A model generated the notes under the pieces. That model saw only the letters and a list, made by a program, of their open reading frames with translations, searched no databases and was not told where the DNA came from. A program made the position numbers and the translations under genes. Below, in pieces: positions 23,204 through 36,327 of a DNA stretch of 64,000 bases (position 1 is the first letter of the stretch; every line of letters starts with the position of its first letter). Source of the DNA: Xanthostigma xanthostigma. Its lineage: Eukaryota; Arthropoda; Insecta; Raphidioptera; Raphidiidae. The stretch covers positions 17,772,001 to 17,836,000 of the forward strand of contig OY754466.1 in the NCBI GenBank assembly GCA_963575645.1. The letters run 5' to 3'.

Positions 23204-24370
23204 GAAGTTATGCTGCCGCACCCTATATATCCTTTTCGGTATTACACAATCAAGGAATTTTACACGAACCACACTATAGTTTTTGTTCGCTTTAAACGTT
23301 TGAAAATAATTAAATTCTGTTCACATAATCAACTTCTCTGTATTACCTACGGCGCAGGGCACTCAGAAACGTCAACAATCAACAGTGCCATATTGTTTAT
23401 ATGCATCATACGGTCATACCTAACCTCTCTGACATAATACATACAGTAGTTACTATTATTATATCAACTTACTAATTGATCGGCGTAACAATCAACAATT
23501 GTTTACAAAAAAAAAAAAAAAAAAACAGTAACTTTACTGTGCAGTGGATTTTATAAAAAAATAGTTGTGTGGTTTTAAGAAACCACGACGCAAGTGAAAC
23601 TTTTATTGGATTGTAGGCGTTGGATTGTAGACACTTATCCATCACGATTAATTATAAACAACAATATTCACATGAATACACGAATAAAAACATGTACACA
23701 CTTGTACAGCACTTGCCCGCATGACAGACTGACTATGTGTTATACATACTATACACGGTCAGCTGATGCTAACCATGGGCGCCGCCATATTGGCCTTGGC
23801 TGCATCTACCGAGCGCCTACTCCGAGCGCCTTTCACTTTACCCCTACTCCGCGGCCGCCTGTAATGCGACATGCAACAGACGGCCAGAAAAATTCGGGGC
23901 GATAGAATAAAAGTTTCACTTTAAAAAAAATCAACTTTAGAATTTCAAAGCTGTGAGTTTACACGAGATACAAGTACACCATTACACTCTTATATTGCGT
24001 AATTTATTTGGTTCCAACCTCTCTGCGAACGGTAATATTATCATCACAGTCATGCGCAGTAGCTAAAACGTATTCCAACCGAGATTAGAACGGTTCTTAG
24101 AACTGCCCCTTAAGCCACAAAACTGTGCAAAGTCGATGCATGCGCACAAAAACGATACAAAACAGTTTCATTTCAGGTACTGCGCATGACTGTGACGATA
24201 AAATTACCGTTCGCACACCTGTAGTCATTTGTATATCTAGGCGTATTTCGATGAGGTGACACGTTAAAAGAACGTTAGCGAGTTTAGCAGTCACACGAGT
24301 CAAAATAGCTTTGCATTCTAGATACACATTGCATTTTTTGTACTACACCCTATAAAAATATTCCTTTTCG
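23204..24370. other. spacer between the inverted arms
   Basis: A 1.17-kb unique stretch. It contains an A18 run near 23508-23525, a GC-richer patch at about 23770-23900 and a MITE at 24011-24222. No convincing gene. Confidence 0.5.
24011..24222. mobile_element. palindromic MITE, GTTCCAA family (copy 3)
   Basis: It starts GGTTCCAACCTCTCTGCGAA and shares CAGTCATGCGCAGTAGCTAA with copy 2. The interior repeats CATGCGCACAAAAACGATAC and the inverted CAGTACC/GCGCATGACTGTGA arms. It lies in the spacer of the giant inverted repeat. Confidence 0.6.
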
Positions 24371-25882
24371 GTTTTTAGGGTTCCGTACCCGAAGGGTGCT
24401 CAAACGGGACCCTATTACTAAGCCTCCGCTGTCCGTCTGTCCGTCTGTCTGTCTGTCAGCGGGCTGTATCTCAAGAACCGTAATAGGTAGAGAGTTGAAA
24501 TTTTCACAGAGTGTGTATTTCTATTGCCGCTAGAACAACAAATAATTAAAAACCCCCCAAAACTCCCAAAAGAGGAGCAAACTAAGTTTTTTGCTTATAA
24601 TTCGCTCAATTTAAAACAGATCGTTTCGAGACCTGTCTTAAACGAAAGAGGAGAAAATTTTACATAGATTTTGTATAACAGAATTCGTCGAAACACTTTT
24701 TTTGTACAGCTTTATATAGAAATATAATGTATAAATTCAATTTTGTCTAATCCATAGCATACACGGAGATCGTCTGTCTTCGTTTGTTGCATAGTGTACT
24801 ATGGGAATTTAAATATTGCGTATGTTTTGTCTTAAAAAAAAAGATTGCATTTGTTCAAAAACGAATGTCATTTCAAATATTAGTCAGTCTTTTGACATTA
24901 GTATTTTTATGCAACGCCTTCTGAGTTAACGATTTGAATAACTAATTTTAATTATTAGAACATATTGCTTTGACAGATGCAAACGTCATTTTTTACATTT
25001 TTTACCATTCCAACACCATGGATGAGCGGAATGAAACCAAATTTTGGGACGATGTTTGATATGCAAATATGAAGAGGCCTATTGTTTTTCAGAGACGTCG
25101 GCGCAAGCGCAAAAGAAATATATAATATAATGTTGTTTTTATAAGATAATAGTATACTTTTCATAAAGGCGTATTATTTTGTTTTACAGGAGTTTTGTAA
25201 AATAAATTTTTGAAAAAATCGGCGCATGCGTAGAAGAAATATATACTATAAGGCTGTTTTTTATATAATAACGGTATACTTTTCATTACGGTTTATTATT
25301 CTATCTATGTTTACAAAAGTTTTGTAATTTTTTTGGGAAAAATTGGCGCATGCGCAAAAGAAATATATGCAATAACGTTGTTTTATATAATAATAGTATA
25401 TATTTCATAATGGTTTATTATTCTATTTTAAAAGAAAGTTTTGTAAAAAGTTTTAGGGGGAAAGGCGGCGCATGCGCAGAAGAGATATGTGCTATAACAT
25501 TGTTTTTATATAATAATGGTATACGTTTCATAATGGTTTAATATTCTAAAGTTTTGTATTTTTTTTTTTTTTGGGGAAATCGGCGCATGCGCAACAGAGA
25601 TATTTGCCATAACGTTGTTATTTGATATAATGGTATATTTATCAAAACCTTATATTATTTTATTCTACAAGAAATTTTTGTAAAAAAAGTGTTTATAATA
25701 TAAAAACGCCGGGGTGAATTATGTAAAATTTCACGCCTTGAAATTCTTGAACTACTTGCATACTCCCACTGGTTACATATTGTTATAGCGCCTCTCTTGT
25801 TTCTTTTACAAAAGTATTTAAAAAGTACATAGTGTACGGAACCCTTCGTGTGCGAGTCCGACTCGCACTTGACCGGTTTTTT
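24371..25882 (-). mobile_element. right arm of 4.2-kb inverted repeat: inverted copy of the AACCGGTCAAGTG element
   Basis: This is the reverse complement of the left arm with the same termini, the same subrepeat order and high identity (the mirrored 69-residue frame differs at only two positions). A few indels make it about 30 bp longer. Together with the left arm it can fold into a very long hairpin. Confidence 0.8.
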
Positions 25883-27690
25883 CTTTTTTTAACATATTTT
25901 ACATTTTCCAAGTGTGTAGGCTTTTACGGCCGGTGTTGATCCAAATCTTCTTGGTTTCCTTTACAGCCCGGCTCATCATTGGCATGTAATGGATCATATA
26001 ACGAGAAGCAAATATTTTATAAGCAGTTGAACAAAATATATATTTTGCGGTAAAGATTGCATCTGATCGCAGGGATGTTAACTTTTTTACCAATAAGCAA
26101 AGAACGCTTAGCCAAATGGGAGAGACACGATTATGAGGAAGCTATCATATAAAATCATCTCAGTGCAAAGTATTTCTGTTTCGCTTAGAAAGAGCGCGCT
26201 GCAATAACTGATAAAGCAGAAGAGAAAGCTTGAGAATTATTATTGTATCTGTTTATATTTAAAAAAATATATACTCTACTCTTTTTAAATTATACCAGTT
26301 GATGTGTTATCGAGATACTACGTGATATATATTTTTAATATCGAAAAAATTACAAAATAGGATTTTTCAAATGAGTGGCAAAGAAGGGTTAAGTAGGTCG
26401 CAATGGAAAAGTCGGCAAGAATATAAAAAATTCCTCCGTAAAAAATACATATATTTTTTTCGTTGCAAGAGATTGGTCAGTAGTCGAATTTTAGTATCGT
26501 TGGCAAGCGTTAGCCGGAAATTACACAAAGATTGGGAAAATCTGACGTGCTTCTAGAGTTAGACTTAGGACTCTTGCAGTTTAGCTTTAAAAAAAAACTC
26601 GATAAATTACTGGACTAGTGGTTTTCTGGCCACTGTTCACAGTTCCCCTTTATGGTGAAGAATTATAGTAAAAGTTCAATGAAAATAAGTTCAGTAGTTT
26701 TTTTAGTTAAACAAGAACAAACAGAGAAAAATTCGGTACATCACAGTCGGAATTTTTCAAAAAAAAAAAAAAAAAACTTATAATTTGATTTACTTATTTA
26801 TTTAAAACAAAAGAGCTGCGAATTTGCAAATTATATGAGCACATGAAAATCTGCACCGCTTACATAAAAATGTAGGTAGTAGGTTTTATCTAATTATAAT
26901 AAAAAAATTATTAATTTCTGCGTTGTGTTTCTTTGCTTTCGCTAATTAGCTTAGCGTTCATTGTATGCGTATTTTTAATGATATTATCGGTTACTTTATA
27001 TGAATAACAAAGTAATGAATTACTTACAAGTTTTTTCAATTGTACAACTTGCAGACCATACATGGGTGTTGGAATTAACTGTAGTGGAAAAGTATGAAAA
27101 AACTCACGAAACAAAAAATTAAATAAACGATCCAACAGAAATCGGACTGATTTCCCGATATTTGAGCTAGGATAAATTTACTATTTTGCAATTCAGTGGT
27201 TTGGATCCCTTGTGCTATATAGATAAACCTACATTTTTTTAAATTACTTTTTGGGTTCATGCGATTTAAAAACGCGTGGTATGCCAGTATTATACCGCAG
27301 ACCTACTAAAGCTTGAATCATTGATTATATAGGGTTACTAATAATACAATTTCGTGACAAATTCCGTTACATATAGGGAAACGAGTTTACCACCGTTTTT
27401 AAAGAAGTATTCACTTCAAAAAAATACCGGCTTGTCTGTATTTTTATCGATTTGTTTAAGTTCACAAATTTGTTACTTTGTGTGATGGACTCGCTGAGTA
27501 GCTATGTGAGGCCAACCGTAAAAGTTGTGATGTTGTAGTGGCAATTCTCCAGGAACGGGTACTAGTGTTCCGAGCCATATATGGAACAAGTGTTCCGTGA
27601 CCGCGGTGTTGCAGGTGAGGAGGACGCTGTGCGTATGCGCTGTCGACAATTTCATTGCATTTTGTATTCGCAAAAAGGATATATATTAAT
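25883..27690. other. gene-free stretch
   Basis: It includes an A20 run near 26760-26776 and AT-rich spacer. Short open frames lack domains and splice support. A Helitron-like end in reverse orientation (CTAGCGGCC) follows at 27693. Confidence 0.35.
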
Positions 27691-27748
27691 ACTAGCGGCC
27701 CGGTCCGGCTTCACTCGGATTTGTAGATTGCCTATCTAACTACATATA

Positions 27749-28208
27749 TCTATATATATAAAAATCTCGTGTCACAGTGTTTGTTATCGAACTCCGAAAC
27801 GACTTGACCGATTTTTATGAAATTTTTTGTGTATACTTGGTATGTCTGAGAATAAGTTGTAGGCTATTTTTTATACTCCTAGGTGATAAGGGTGGCCCTC
27901 TCCAGAATGTTTTTTTTTGTTATTTTTTGGACATTTTTTTATGATTTGCCATTAAAAATACTTATAAACCTAAATTGTCACCGTTCTACCACCAACCCCT
28001 ATTTTTTAATAGCGATATTAGTATTTTTACTTTCATCCACAGATGCGCAATAGGGTTGCAAAATGGCAATATAACGGTAAATTCTTATGTATTTAATCCA
28101 GTGAAAACAGAAAGTGCGATTGTTATAACGTCGTACATTAAATAAATCTAATATTTTGTCTACAATCCTGCGATTTTTCTTATTATTATTATCACGATGG
28201 ACACGATA
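27749..28208 (+). repeat. Helitron-like 5' part, then Penelope-like tail fragment
   Basis: It begins TCTATATATATAAAAATCTC after an A and reads like the element at 53944-54555. At about 28128-28186 it changes to the tail text also seen at 19974-20035 (ACGTCGTACATTAA and TCCTGCGATTTTTCTT). It is therefore a mosaic without its own 3' CTAG end. Confidence 0.5.
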
Positions 28209-28564
28209 TCTATACTAATATACAAAGCTAAAGAGTTTGGTTGTTTGTTTGGTGGAACGTGCTAATCTCAGGCACTATTGGTTTGAACTGAAAAAATATT
28301 TTTTTTGTTGGATAGTTCATTTATCGAGGAAGGCTATAGGCTATATAATATCACGCTACGGCCAATAGGAGCGGAGCATCAATGAAAAATGTTGCAAAAT
28401 ATAACTGAAAATTTGCCAGTCCGACAAAAACTTTTGAACGGAAACTCCAATCATCATGAAATTTGGACACAACATTCATCTTGGTAAACTAAGATGAACG
28501 TGCTACTCATGTCCCTCCCCCATTTGTTCTTTTGCACCCGGGTGAAACCGGGCGTGACCGCTAG
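28209..28564 (+). mobile_element. Helitron-like element (356 bp)
   Basis: It starts TCTATACTAATATACAAAGC and ends GGGCGTGACCGCTAG, sitting between A (28208) and T (28565). A short palindrome (CACCCGGGTG) lies just upstream of the 3' end, as expected for the Helitron 3' hairpin. Non-coding. Confidence 0.65.
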
Positions 28565-30825
28565 TGTTATATAAATTGACATTATATCAGAATATAATAT
28601 ATGAGCCGGTAACGCTAAATATTTAACGCAAACGTGAAACGAGCCGTACTCGCATAAAAAGGTAGCTACACTTGAAAAATGGTTCATAATATTTTTACTT
28701 GACTACGACAAATCCAAAAGGAAGGGTTATGATTTCTGCAGTCACTGGATTATGTTCCCATGGCATTAGAACAGGCACATATGTATAATTAGAAAATTAG
28801 CATAAATACAGATACAGGTGTGTGGATCTGTCACCTTTCTCTGTATTTCAACCACAATAAATTAATAACAATAAGCAATAACACATAACAAAATGCTCTG
28901 ACATATCGTCGAGTGTTCTTTCATTCCGCCAATCAAAAGAGCCCCGATACGGTTCACAATCCCTTCGTGAAAAGAGCGAGTCATGAAATATTCAAATATA
29001 TATAGTTTATAATTTTACATGACGCGCTCAGCTCAAATGACTATAAAATGCCGTTTAAACAAACGATCATAAAGTAGTCATCACAATAATTAATTGATTA
29101 ATTATAAATCTGACGACAGAGATATTCCTAGGCGTTTGCTGATTAGGTATAATTTTTAAGTAAATAAAGGCTTTTTTTAGTGATTCTGGAGAGAATGTTA
29201 CGAGTTTTTTTTGTACCTAGGTGACTGAAATTATCCAACAAAATTAAAAGTTCCTGCCAATTGGGCTTTTAAAATACTGACCATTTGACATATTATAATA
29301 AAACAAAATTTCTGTTAAAATGTGCGACGCGTGTAACGGCTAGTACAAATATTGTATTGGTTTCATATGTAAAAATTAAAAAAAAAAAATAATTTCTTTT
29401 TAACAGATCTCCAGAACAAAAGATCAGTTAATTTATTTTACTTTTAAAATATTTACGAGACTAGGATGTACACAAAAAAACATGTTTTTATAAAAATTTC
29501 TTAAAAAAATAATCGAATAACAGACCGTTCTGAAAAGTACCTACATCCATTATAATACAAAAAAATTGTAGCAAATATCTCTTCTGCGCATACGTCTATT
29601 TTCCCAAACACAATAGGGCTCTTTCAAAATTTGGTTTCGATCACAGACAAACAGACGGGCAGACTTTTCCCCAAAAATATATTTTTTGTAGGTAGGTACT
29701 CGGCGGACCTATAAATCGAAAAAATATTGTAAAATTTTGAAATGTGAATTTTGATTAATATAAAGTATGCAAACGATCTGGGTTGAACATAAAAATCGAT
29801 AAATGTTTACATTTCTTTTAGGCCGGCCAACTATCGCAGGCCGAGACTTAAAAATCACCTGTACATCCATACGTGAGACATAATATTACGTACATAGAAA
29901 GATGTTAAACAAGAACGGTATTACATGCAGACATAAATACAACATTTGTGAAAGGCGCGGATCGGGCGTGTTCTTTATAATATAATTTTATGTGCGGCAG
30001 ACATCTGTGAATTCATGTGTATGCAATTACCGGTATTTTACACAGTGATGCTGCTTGCATTTACCGATTCTTGTTACCGAACGGCTGCCGTTCGAACGCC
30101 GAAAATCGAAAAAAATCTCGATTCTAGAAAACGTAATCTAGGGAACAAACGGACATCTAGTTCGCAAGTCGTTCACCGGTTCATGTTTTACCGTGATGAC
30201 GTCATAATATTGCTAGTGACTGCACTGAGCGAATCAGATTACGTCACAACAGAAAGTTACTGGTTAAAACAAACACTATAGCTAGTGCCTACCTTGCGGA
30301 GGCGAAACAAAGATTTTACATTTAAAAAATGGCAGGACAAAGTAGAGTGGAAACTCTAGTTACACGATAATTCAAAAAAGAAAAAACAAAATCGGTCAAG
30401 TGGAATTCGCTTAAAGTTTCCGGTATCTTCGAGTTAAGTAAATTTTGGTTATATGAACGTCAATGCTAAATCATATTTAATTCTTTTCCGTAGTTGGGAG
30501 CTGACGCGTAAAAAAAGCATGTCGTCCCTACCTTCTGCCGCTTGGTACATAAGTTATTTAAGAATTTAGAGCATTTTTTCTTCTATGATATATAGGCGGA
30601 ATCTAGACCCATTTTAAGATAGGGGGAATAAATCAATAAAATATTTCAAAAAATTTCCAATGTTAAATGTACAAAATTCAGATACCGATAATTTTTAATA
30701 TTTTTAATAGTATAACTGTATTTGAGAAAATTTTGACTGATATAACTTGATTGTTTATTGTGACAATATGCCAATTGAAAACTTAAGTTACAAATTAAAT
30801 AATTCTAATACATAATATGTAAGCC
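28565..30825. other. gene-free stretch with repeat fragments
   Basis: It contains a lone Helitron-like end (GTAACGGCTAG at 29346) and, at 29545-29680, a diverged copy of the GCGCATGCGCC family (TCTCTTCTGCGCATACG, then CAAAATTTGG and CAGACAAACAGACGG). The 88-residue frame at 30015-30281 starts with a hydrophobic stretch but has no other gene evidence. Confidence 0.35.
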
Positions 30826-30856
30826 CTGAGGAAGGAAATATATTTTCCGAAACGTC
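30826..30856 (+). ncRNA. hammerhead-ribozyme-like motif
   Basis: CTGAGGA (30826-30832) is followed by a 5-bp stem GGAAA/TTTCC and then GAAACGTC. These match the CUGANGA, helix II, GAAA and GUC-cleavage elements of a minimal hammerhead of the kind described in Penelope-like elements. One extra A sits between CUGANGA and helix II, so activity is uncertain. No reverse transcriptase is nearby. Confidence 0.45.
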
Positions 30857-32504
30857 GGTAACATATATCATTAGAAATCATTTTTATAGCCTTCTCCGAA
30901 TTAATTCATCCTTTCATTAATAAACTACATTATTAAGTTAGGTTAGGTTAAAAACGGATTTAGCGTTAAGGTTACTAGACACCCAAAAATAATGAATAAT
31001 TTTTAATTTAGCGAGATGTGGTTAAAGAAATGCAGCATGGAAGAGTTTGGTAAGTTGACTTAATTCATTTCTGTGTTTTACTCAAACACCTCATAGGTAC
31101 TAATTTACTAAATGTTTCAATCGTTGATTTCTATACGATTGTTTAATCCACTTAATATTCTTGTCTCAATGCATATTGAATGTCCATATTAATAAAGTTC
31201 TCATGGAATGAATGTATCACCGCAGTGAAGTCAGTAACGTTGTTGTCTTGTGAATCAACTTACGTACTATACATAATTTGGCCAGCATACACATCCGGTT
31301 GTTTACCTTCAACTCCAAGAAATATTATGTAGCCGTACATAAAACAGTTGAATTTACCCATAAAACAAAACAATCATAACACAAATATGTAACAAAAGAA
31401 CGCTGTGCTGCATGACTTTATCATCCACCCAAATATGTACTTGGCATTATTATTATTATTATTAAAACCAGTGTTTTCTGCTTTATATTTTCCTCTTAAA
31501 TTGCTAGTGAAATGTTTAACACATTCATCTCTATTTCCGTACAAAAACTTTTTTTGATACTACCTACATCAATAATGGAGTGGTCTACTTTCTTAATAAG
31601 ACTTAAAAAAATTTTTGCACATCCTCTTATAAAATAACTGCTTTTCATGCCTGTATAATTGCGGTAGTAAAATGATAAATTTAACACTAGTGCTGTAAAC
31701 TAAAACAAATAAATTCAACAGTAATTTTCAATAGCTACTGTCAGTTACCCATTTAGCATTATAAGAACAGAAATAGCAAAGCAGGCTTAATTTTTGTAAA
31801 CAACCCAACCAGATTGCTAATGACTCCATAATATACAGCTGTCAAAAATATTGAAGATAATACTTATTATGATGTGAAAATCAGCTCTTTTATGAGGTTC
31901 GTTTGACTGTTAAAACTATAGCTGACCCTCGTTTTTTCCATAATGTCACAATTCATACCTACATAATAACTGCATTTACGGTCCAGAAACATGAACTACT
32001 ACCTATTTTAACATTATTCTTGTCAACTGTAAAACATCTGTGTCAAATCGCAAATATTCAACAAAATTTAAAAATGTATGATATTTTTAGAACAAATAGT
32101 ACAGTTCCATGTAAAAGAACTGTTAAGACTCTTCAAGGTCTGTCTAGATGTCTGTTTTATAAAAAAAGAATCATAATTCGTTGCATCAAGTAGGGTGCAG
32201 GCACGCACATTTATGTACAAAAAGTAATATTATATTAAAGATGTTATACACGTTCTAAAATTTAAACACTCGGGAATGTGTACACACAAAAAAAAACTTA
32301 TCGACGACTCGAAGAAGAATATCGCATCTTAATTTGTTTTTATGAAATCCCAATTCAAACAGATAATAGATAATTTGAAGTTTATAATATCGTGTCCCAT
32401 TTGGATGAAGATATTTATTACCTATTATACGATTTAGATGAAAAAGTATTTATTTTTTATAGTGTCAAATTCCCTATTGTAATGTGTTACACTTATGAAA
32501 TTTT
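30857..32504. other. gene-free stretch
   Basis: AT-rich DNA with a short ATT-repeat at about 31446-31465. A 96-residue plus-strand frame at 31903-32193 has no recognisable domain and is not called. Confidence 0.35.
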
Positions 32505-33062
32505 TATAGATATAAAAATCTCGTGACAAGATGTTCTTCCGCGCTACTCTTCTAACCCACTGAACCGATTTTAAAGAAATTTTGTAAATGTGTCTTGCTT
32601 GGTATAACTTACGCTATAGGATAGTTTTTATTAAATATTTTGTACAAAATTACAGTGTTTTGTAAAAAATAAACTGTTTCAGTAACATGTAGCGATATAT
32701 CATAGAATTTGCTCAAAGCTATTCTGCCCTAAAAAGGCAAAGGGCAGTAAGTGACATTTGTTGACAAAATAAGTTCATACTGAAGCCAACGACAGCAGTA
32801 AGTGCTGCAGCTTTTAAACCGACCCCCAGATGAATTGCACACTTTCTTCCTAGGTAGATTGATGAGGCAAAACAGCAGTCAAGACATTTTTAGTAAATCT
32901 TGATTTACTCAAATTCATAAGGTGGTCACTTACTGCCTTTTTACGGCAGTATTAGTTCAGAAGCAAATCTGGTAGAATTTGCTCAAAGCCGTAAACGAAA
33001 TACATTTTGCAGAATTAGGTATATCTATCGCACCCGGGTGAAACCGGGACGGACTGTTAGTT
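32505..33062 (+). mobile_element. Helitron-like element, plus-strand copy of an inverted pair
   Basis: It begins near ATATAAAAATCTCGTGACAAG and ends CACCCGGGTGAAACCGGGAC then TGTTAG. The 5' third matches the reverse complement of 33780-33925, including CACTGAACCGATTTTA and GGATAGTTTTTATTAA. The terminal CTAG is degraded to GTTAG. Confidence 0.5.
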
Positions 33063-33589
33063 GATATTATAATAAAACGACGCATTTAGTTTACGGCAAG
33101 ACACCACTATCAACATTATTACAGCCGACTGTTCGAGCACGATCGATGTAATGACTTTTACCGTCATACACTAACATAATCTTTAACTTAGTTATGTGAT
33201 TATTGTTCGACACCGTCGATTCAACAAATGCGTGTGATGGACGGTCACAATATGGATGCCTTTGCATAGCCTTTACCTACCGTCACGCAAAGAACCCTCC
33301 GACAGTGTCACCGGTGCCTGCGTACAGCCGGCCAAATTTTTAATCCTCGTCCATTAAAACGCAGGGGATCATGGATTATAAGTACATCTTGTCTCTTTTA
33401 TTGGGTATTTTTCCCGAATTTATTATCAAAACGCAAAGTTAAATAATTAGTTTTGAGCACGAATAATAAATTGACAATATGAATCAGCACTAGACTAGGA
33501 TATTTTTACAAATCAGTGGGTCATGGACTCATCACAGTAAATCACAAGCTAAAGTTGCGTACGTCGCTCGTTTAAAGGCGTAATTCCAC

Positions 33590-33930
33590 CACCCGGGTGC
33601 GATAGATATAATTTTGCTAAATGTATTTCGTTTGCGGCCCGGCGTCTAAACTAATAGCTTTGAGATGACGCTACTTAGTACTAAAACAGTTTTTTTTTGT
33701 TTGCCTCTGAACTAATAGCTTTGACTAAATTCTATCAGATGTCGTTACATGTTACTAAAACAGTTTTTTGAGAAAACACCGTATAATTTTGTACAAAATA
33801 CTTAATAAAAACTATCCTATAGCGTAAGTTGCACCAAGCAAGACACATTTACAAAATTGCATTAAAATCGGTTCAGCGGCCTAAATTGTGACGCGAGAAT
33901 TTTATATATACTTATTATAGATTCCCAAAA
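33590..33930 (-). mobile_element. Helitron-like element, minus-strand copy of the inverted pair
   Basis: In reverse orientation it repeats the 32505-33062 element, with the 5' end at about 33925 (ATATATAAAATTCTCGCGTC read on the minus strand) and ACCACCCGGGTGCG near 33590. About 530 bp separates the two copies. Confidence 0.5.
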
Positions 33931-35573
33931 AAAAATGGTTTTAAAATTTGTGAAAAAAAAATGTGGGATGATCCCATTTTCTTGAGTAGAACGGCCCCAT
34001 TCTGTTTCATAATTATTAATTATGTTTTGAAGATAATTAGTAATGAGATGTCTTTGTTTCGTAGCGAAATAACAACAGTTCTCAGTGGGACAACGAAATC
34101 CGCCTTCGCTGTTCTTTTTAACAACCCACCGTCGTTGAGTCAAGCTGAGTAATTGATGATTGATGAACTACGTCTACGCGTAATTCGATTATAACAAATT
34201 GTACAGTTTCATTCATTAAATTTGAATTACTGATTAGGATGTATATTTGTTAAACAATATACACCGTGTCGCTTAATATTTGGGACGTATAGGGAATCAC
34301 CATCTAAAATCTAAACATTTGCGAATGCAAGCTCACGAAATTTTGCAGCAAAACGGTAAAGACATCGTTTGATCAGAATTTTCAAAGTGCATTCAAAACT
34401 GTATTTACATTTTTTGAAATTTCGTAGTCTAAAATCGGATGGGTTGTGTTTCGGTATATAAGCTTGAAGTTTTGACATACTAGACACTAAGTTGTCGACG
34501 CAAAACTTGGAGTCACAATAATTGATTCATCGCAATCGAACCATTATGGTGCAAACATATACTTCTGTCTTTTTTTACGCCGTAAGCACTGGCGTATCCA
34601 AGAGGGCAAAACAAGAAATTTCTATTTTGCCCCCTCCTGAGCCAAAAGCTGGGTACGCCCATGTTAACGCCATAGAAAAAGACAGTTTTTGAAACAGAGA
34701 TACTTTATTCAGATTGAATGCAAGTACATCAACCAATCCTATCATCGGAGAAATCAGGGAATTACATCGAAGAAAGAGACGCAGATATATTTTCGATACG
34801 CTTTGTTGCTTTCATTCAGCGCACATTGAGTAGATAGACAATGATTCATATAGTCAATTATTAAATCCTATGAAAAGTATTGAATTAGATCATCGAAATA
34901 AATGTATTAAAAAAATCTATTTCAACTTTCTGGAATTTATTCCCAATTTCAAATATCAGAAATTACATCGGCTTTAAATCTAAAGAAGTTGAATTTCGTA
35001 GAAAGGGAAACAAAAAATTGTTATCATCATCTTTTTCAGTTATTTCAATAAGAGGTAAATGCATAGTGTATATTATCGACAGCTACATCTTACATAGTCT
35101 ACCGAAGAGGTTATTAACATATTCAATGTTCTAAAACAGTTATGTCAACATGTTAAAAAATGCAATAATGTTATTGATACTCAGACATGTTTTGTTTTGC
35201 ACTATTGGCACTACGTTATCTTTAACTATATCTAAACACATGATCGATGAGTATTAATTAGTAATAAATTATAACTAACGTAAGTAATGTAATTAACAGA
35301 TTTGTTATTCTTCGCTATTTTACTAGCAGATTTTCGTTATCAATTTGGGAAAATCCAAAGTAACCAATTAAATGCAATGTAGGCGATCGTACTCTAAGCT
35401 ATCTGCGATGTTCATTTCAAAATAACACTATGTTCGTTTTTCCTCTTCTACTCACCAGTCTTATTTCGGCTAACAATATTTAAGACCCTAGATTGTGTTC
35501 AATAAATAAAATCATAGATTCGTCTGTAAATATCGACGTTTAGATGCACAAGATTATCGTATAGATGTCTAGA
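33931..35573. other. gene-free stretch
   Basis: It holds a small palindromic patch at about 34588-34665 (CACTGGCGTATCC and GGGTACGCC ends, GAGGGCAAAA and TTTTGCCCCCTC inside), probably a tiny MITE. Nothing else was recognised. Confidence 0.35.
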
Positions 35574-35700
35574 CCAGGGGTCGGCAACCTGCGGCTCTTT
35601 TGATGTAAAATTGCGGCTCTCCAATTCCATACACAAAAAATGTCTATCTCTCATCTCGTACAAAAAATAAACCATTACAATTACACGTGCCTCCCATAAA
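35574..35700 (+). mobile_element. hAT-type terminus, truncated
   Basis: CCAGGGGTCGGCAACCTGCG with CGGCTCTTTTGATGTAAAAT is a common animal hAT terminal and subterminal sequence. The reverse-complement end was not found downstream, so only one end remains. Confidence 0.5.
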
Positions 35701-36327
35701 ATAGCTGATTTTCACATTATAACAAGTATAACAGAAATATTTTTGACAGTTCGGGCATATACTGGAATTATATGTGGACTGTTTACGATTGCACTGCCTG
35801 CTATGCTGTATTTGTTGCTCACATAGATTTAAATGGCAACTGACCGATATTATTGGATTGGTAAAATCGACTTTGTTTTATTTCACGCGCTAGTGCGAAA
35901 AACAGCCATTTTACAACCGCTATACAGACATCAAAAGCAGCTGTTTTATAGGGGTTTGTGCAAAAAATATATTTATATGCAATATCTCAGTGTTTTCAAA
36001 GAAAATTAATTACATTTCAGTAGGCGCGGAATTCGACATTATTTACCACTCGTGAATCACACGTGCTGTATCTTTCCAATATGAAAAAAATACTGCTGAA
36101 CGAATTACAGTCTTACTAGAGCCTTACTTATCAAAAATAAATCAATAAAATACCAGTAGGTAAAATTGCAACGAAATTTGTCTTTATTTCCGTTTTCTCG
36201 CGAGTTTTTTTGTGAGTATTTGGTATGACACCGCAAAACGTTAAGGTGGCTACTCTATAACAAGCCCTCTGTTCCTAGGTTCTGACACGAGAATTGGAAA
36301 AATTATAATTGGAAATACAATTTATTA

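Noticed and set aside
22433..25164. Nearly identical 69-residue frames at 22433-22642 (+) and 24955-25164 (-)
   Set aside because: They lie in the mirrored arms of the giant inverted repeat and consist of repeat sequence, not a conserved gene pair.
27473..27673. 66-residue minus-strand frame
   Set aside because: No similarity to any known family could be recognised and there is no splice or promoter context.
30015..30281. 88-residue frame with a hydrophobic, signal-like start
   Set aside because: No splice sites, domain or conserved features; the hydrophobic stretch is weak evidence alone in AT-rich DNA.
31903..32193. 96-residue plus-strand frame
   Set aside because: Low-information composition, no recognised motif, and no transcription signals.
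33862..34143. 93-residue minus-strand frame with several Cys and His
   Set aside because: Cysteine and histidine spacing does not fit a zinc finger, and the 3' part overlaps a Helitron-like element.
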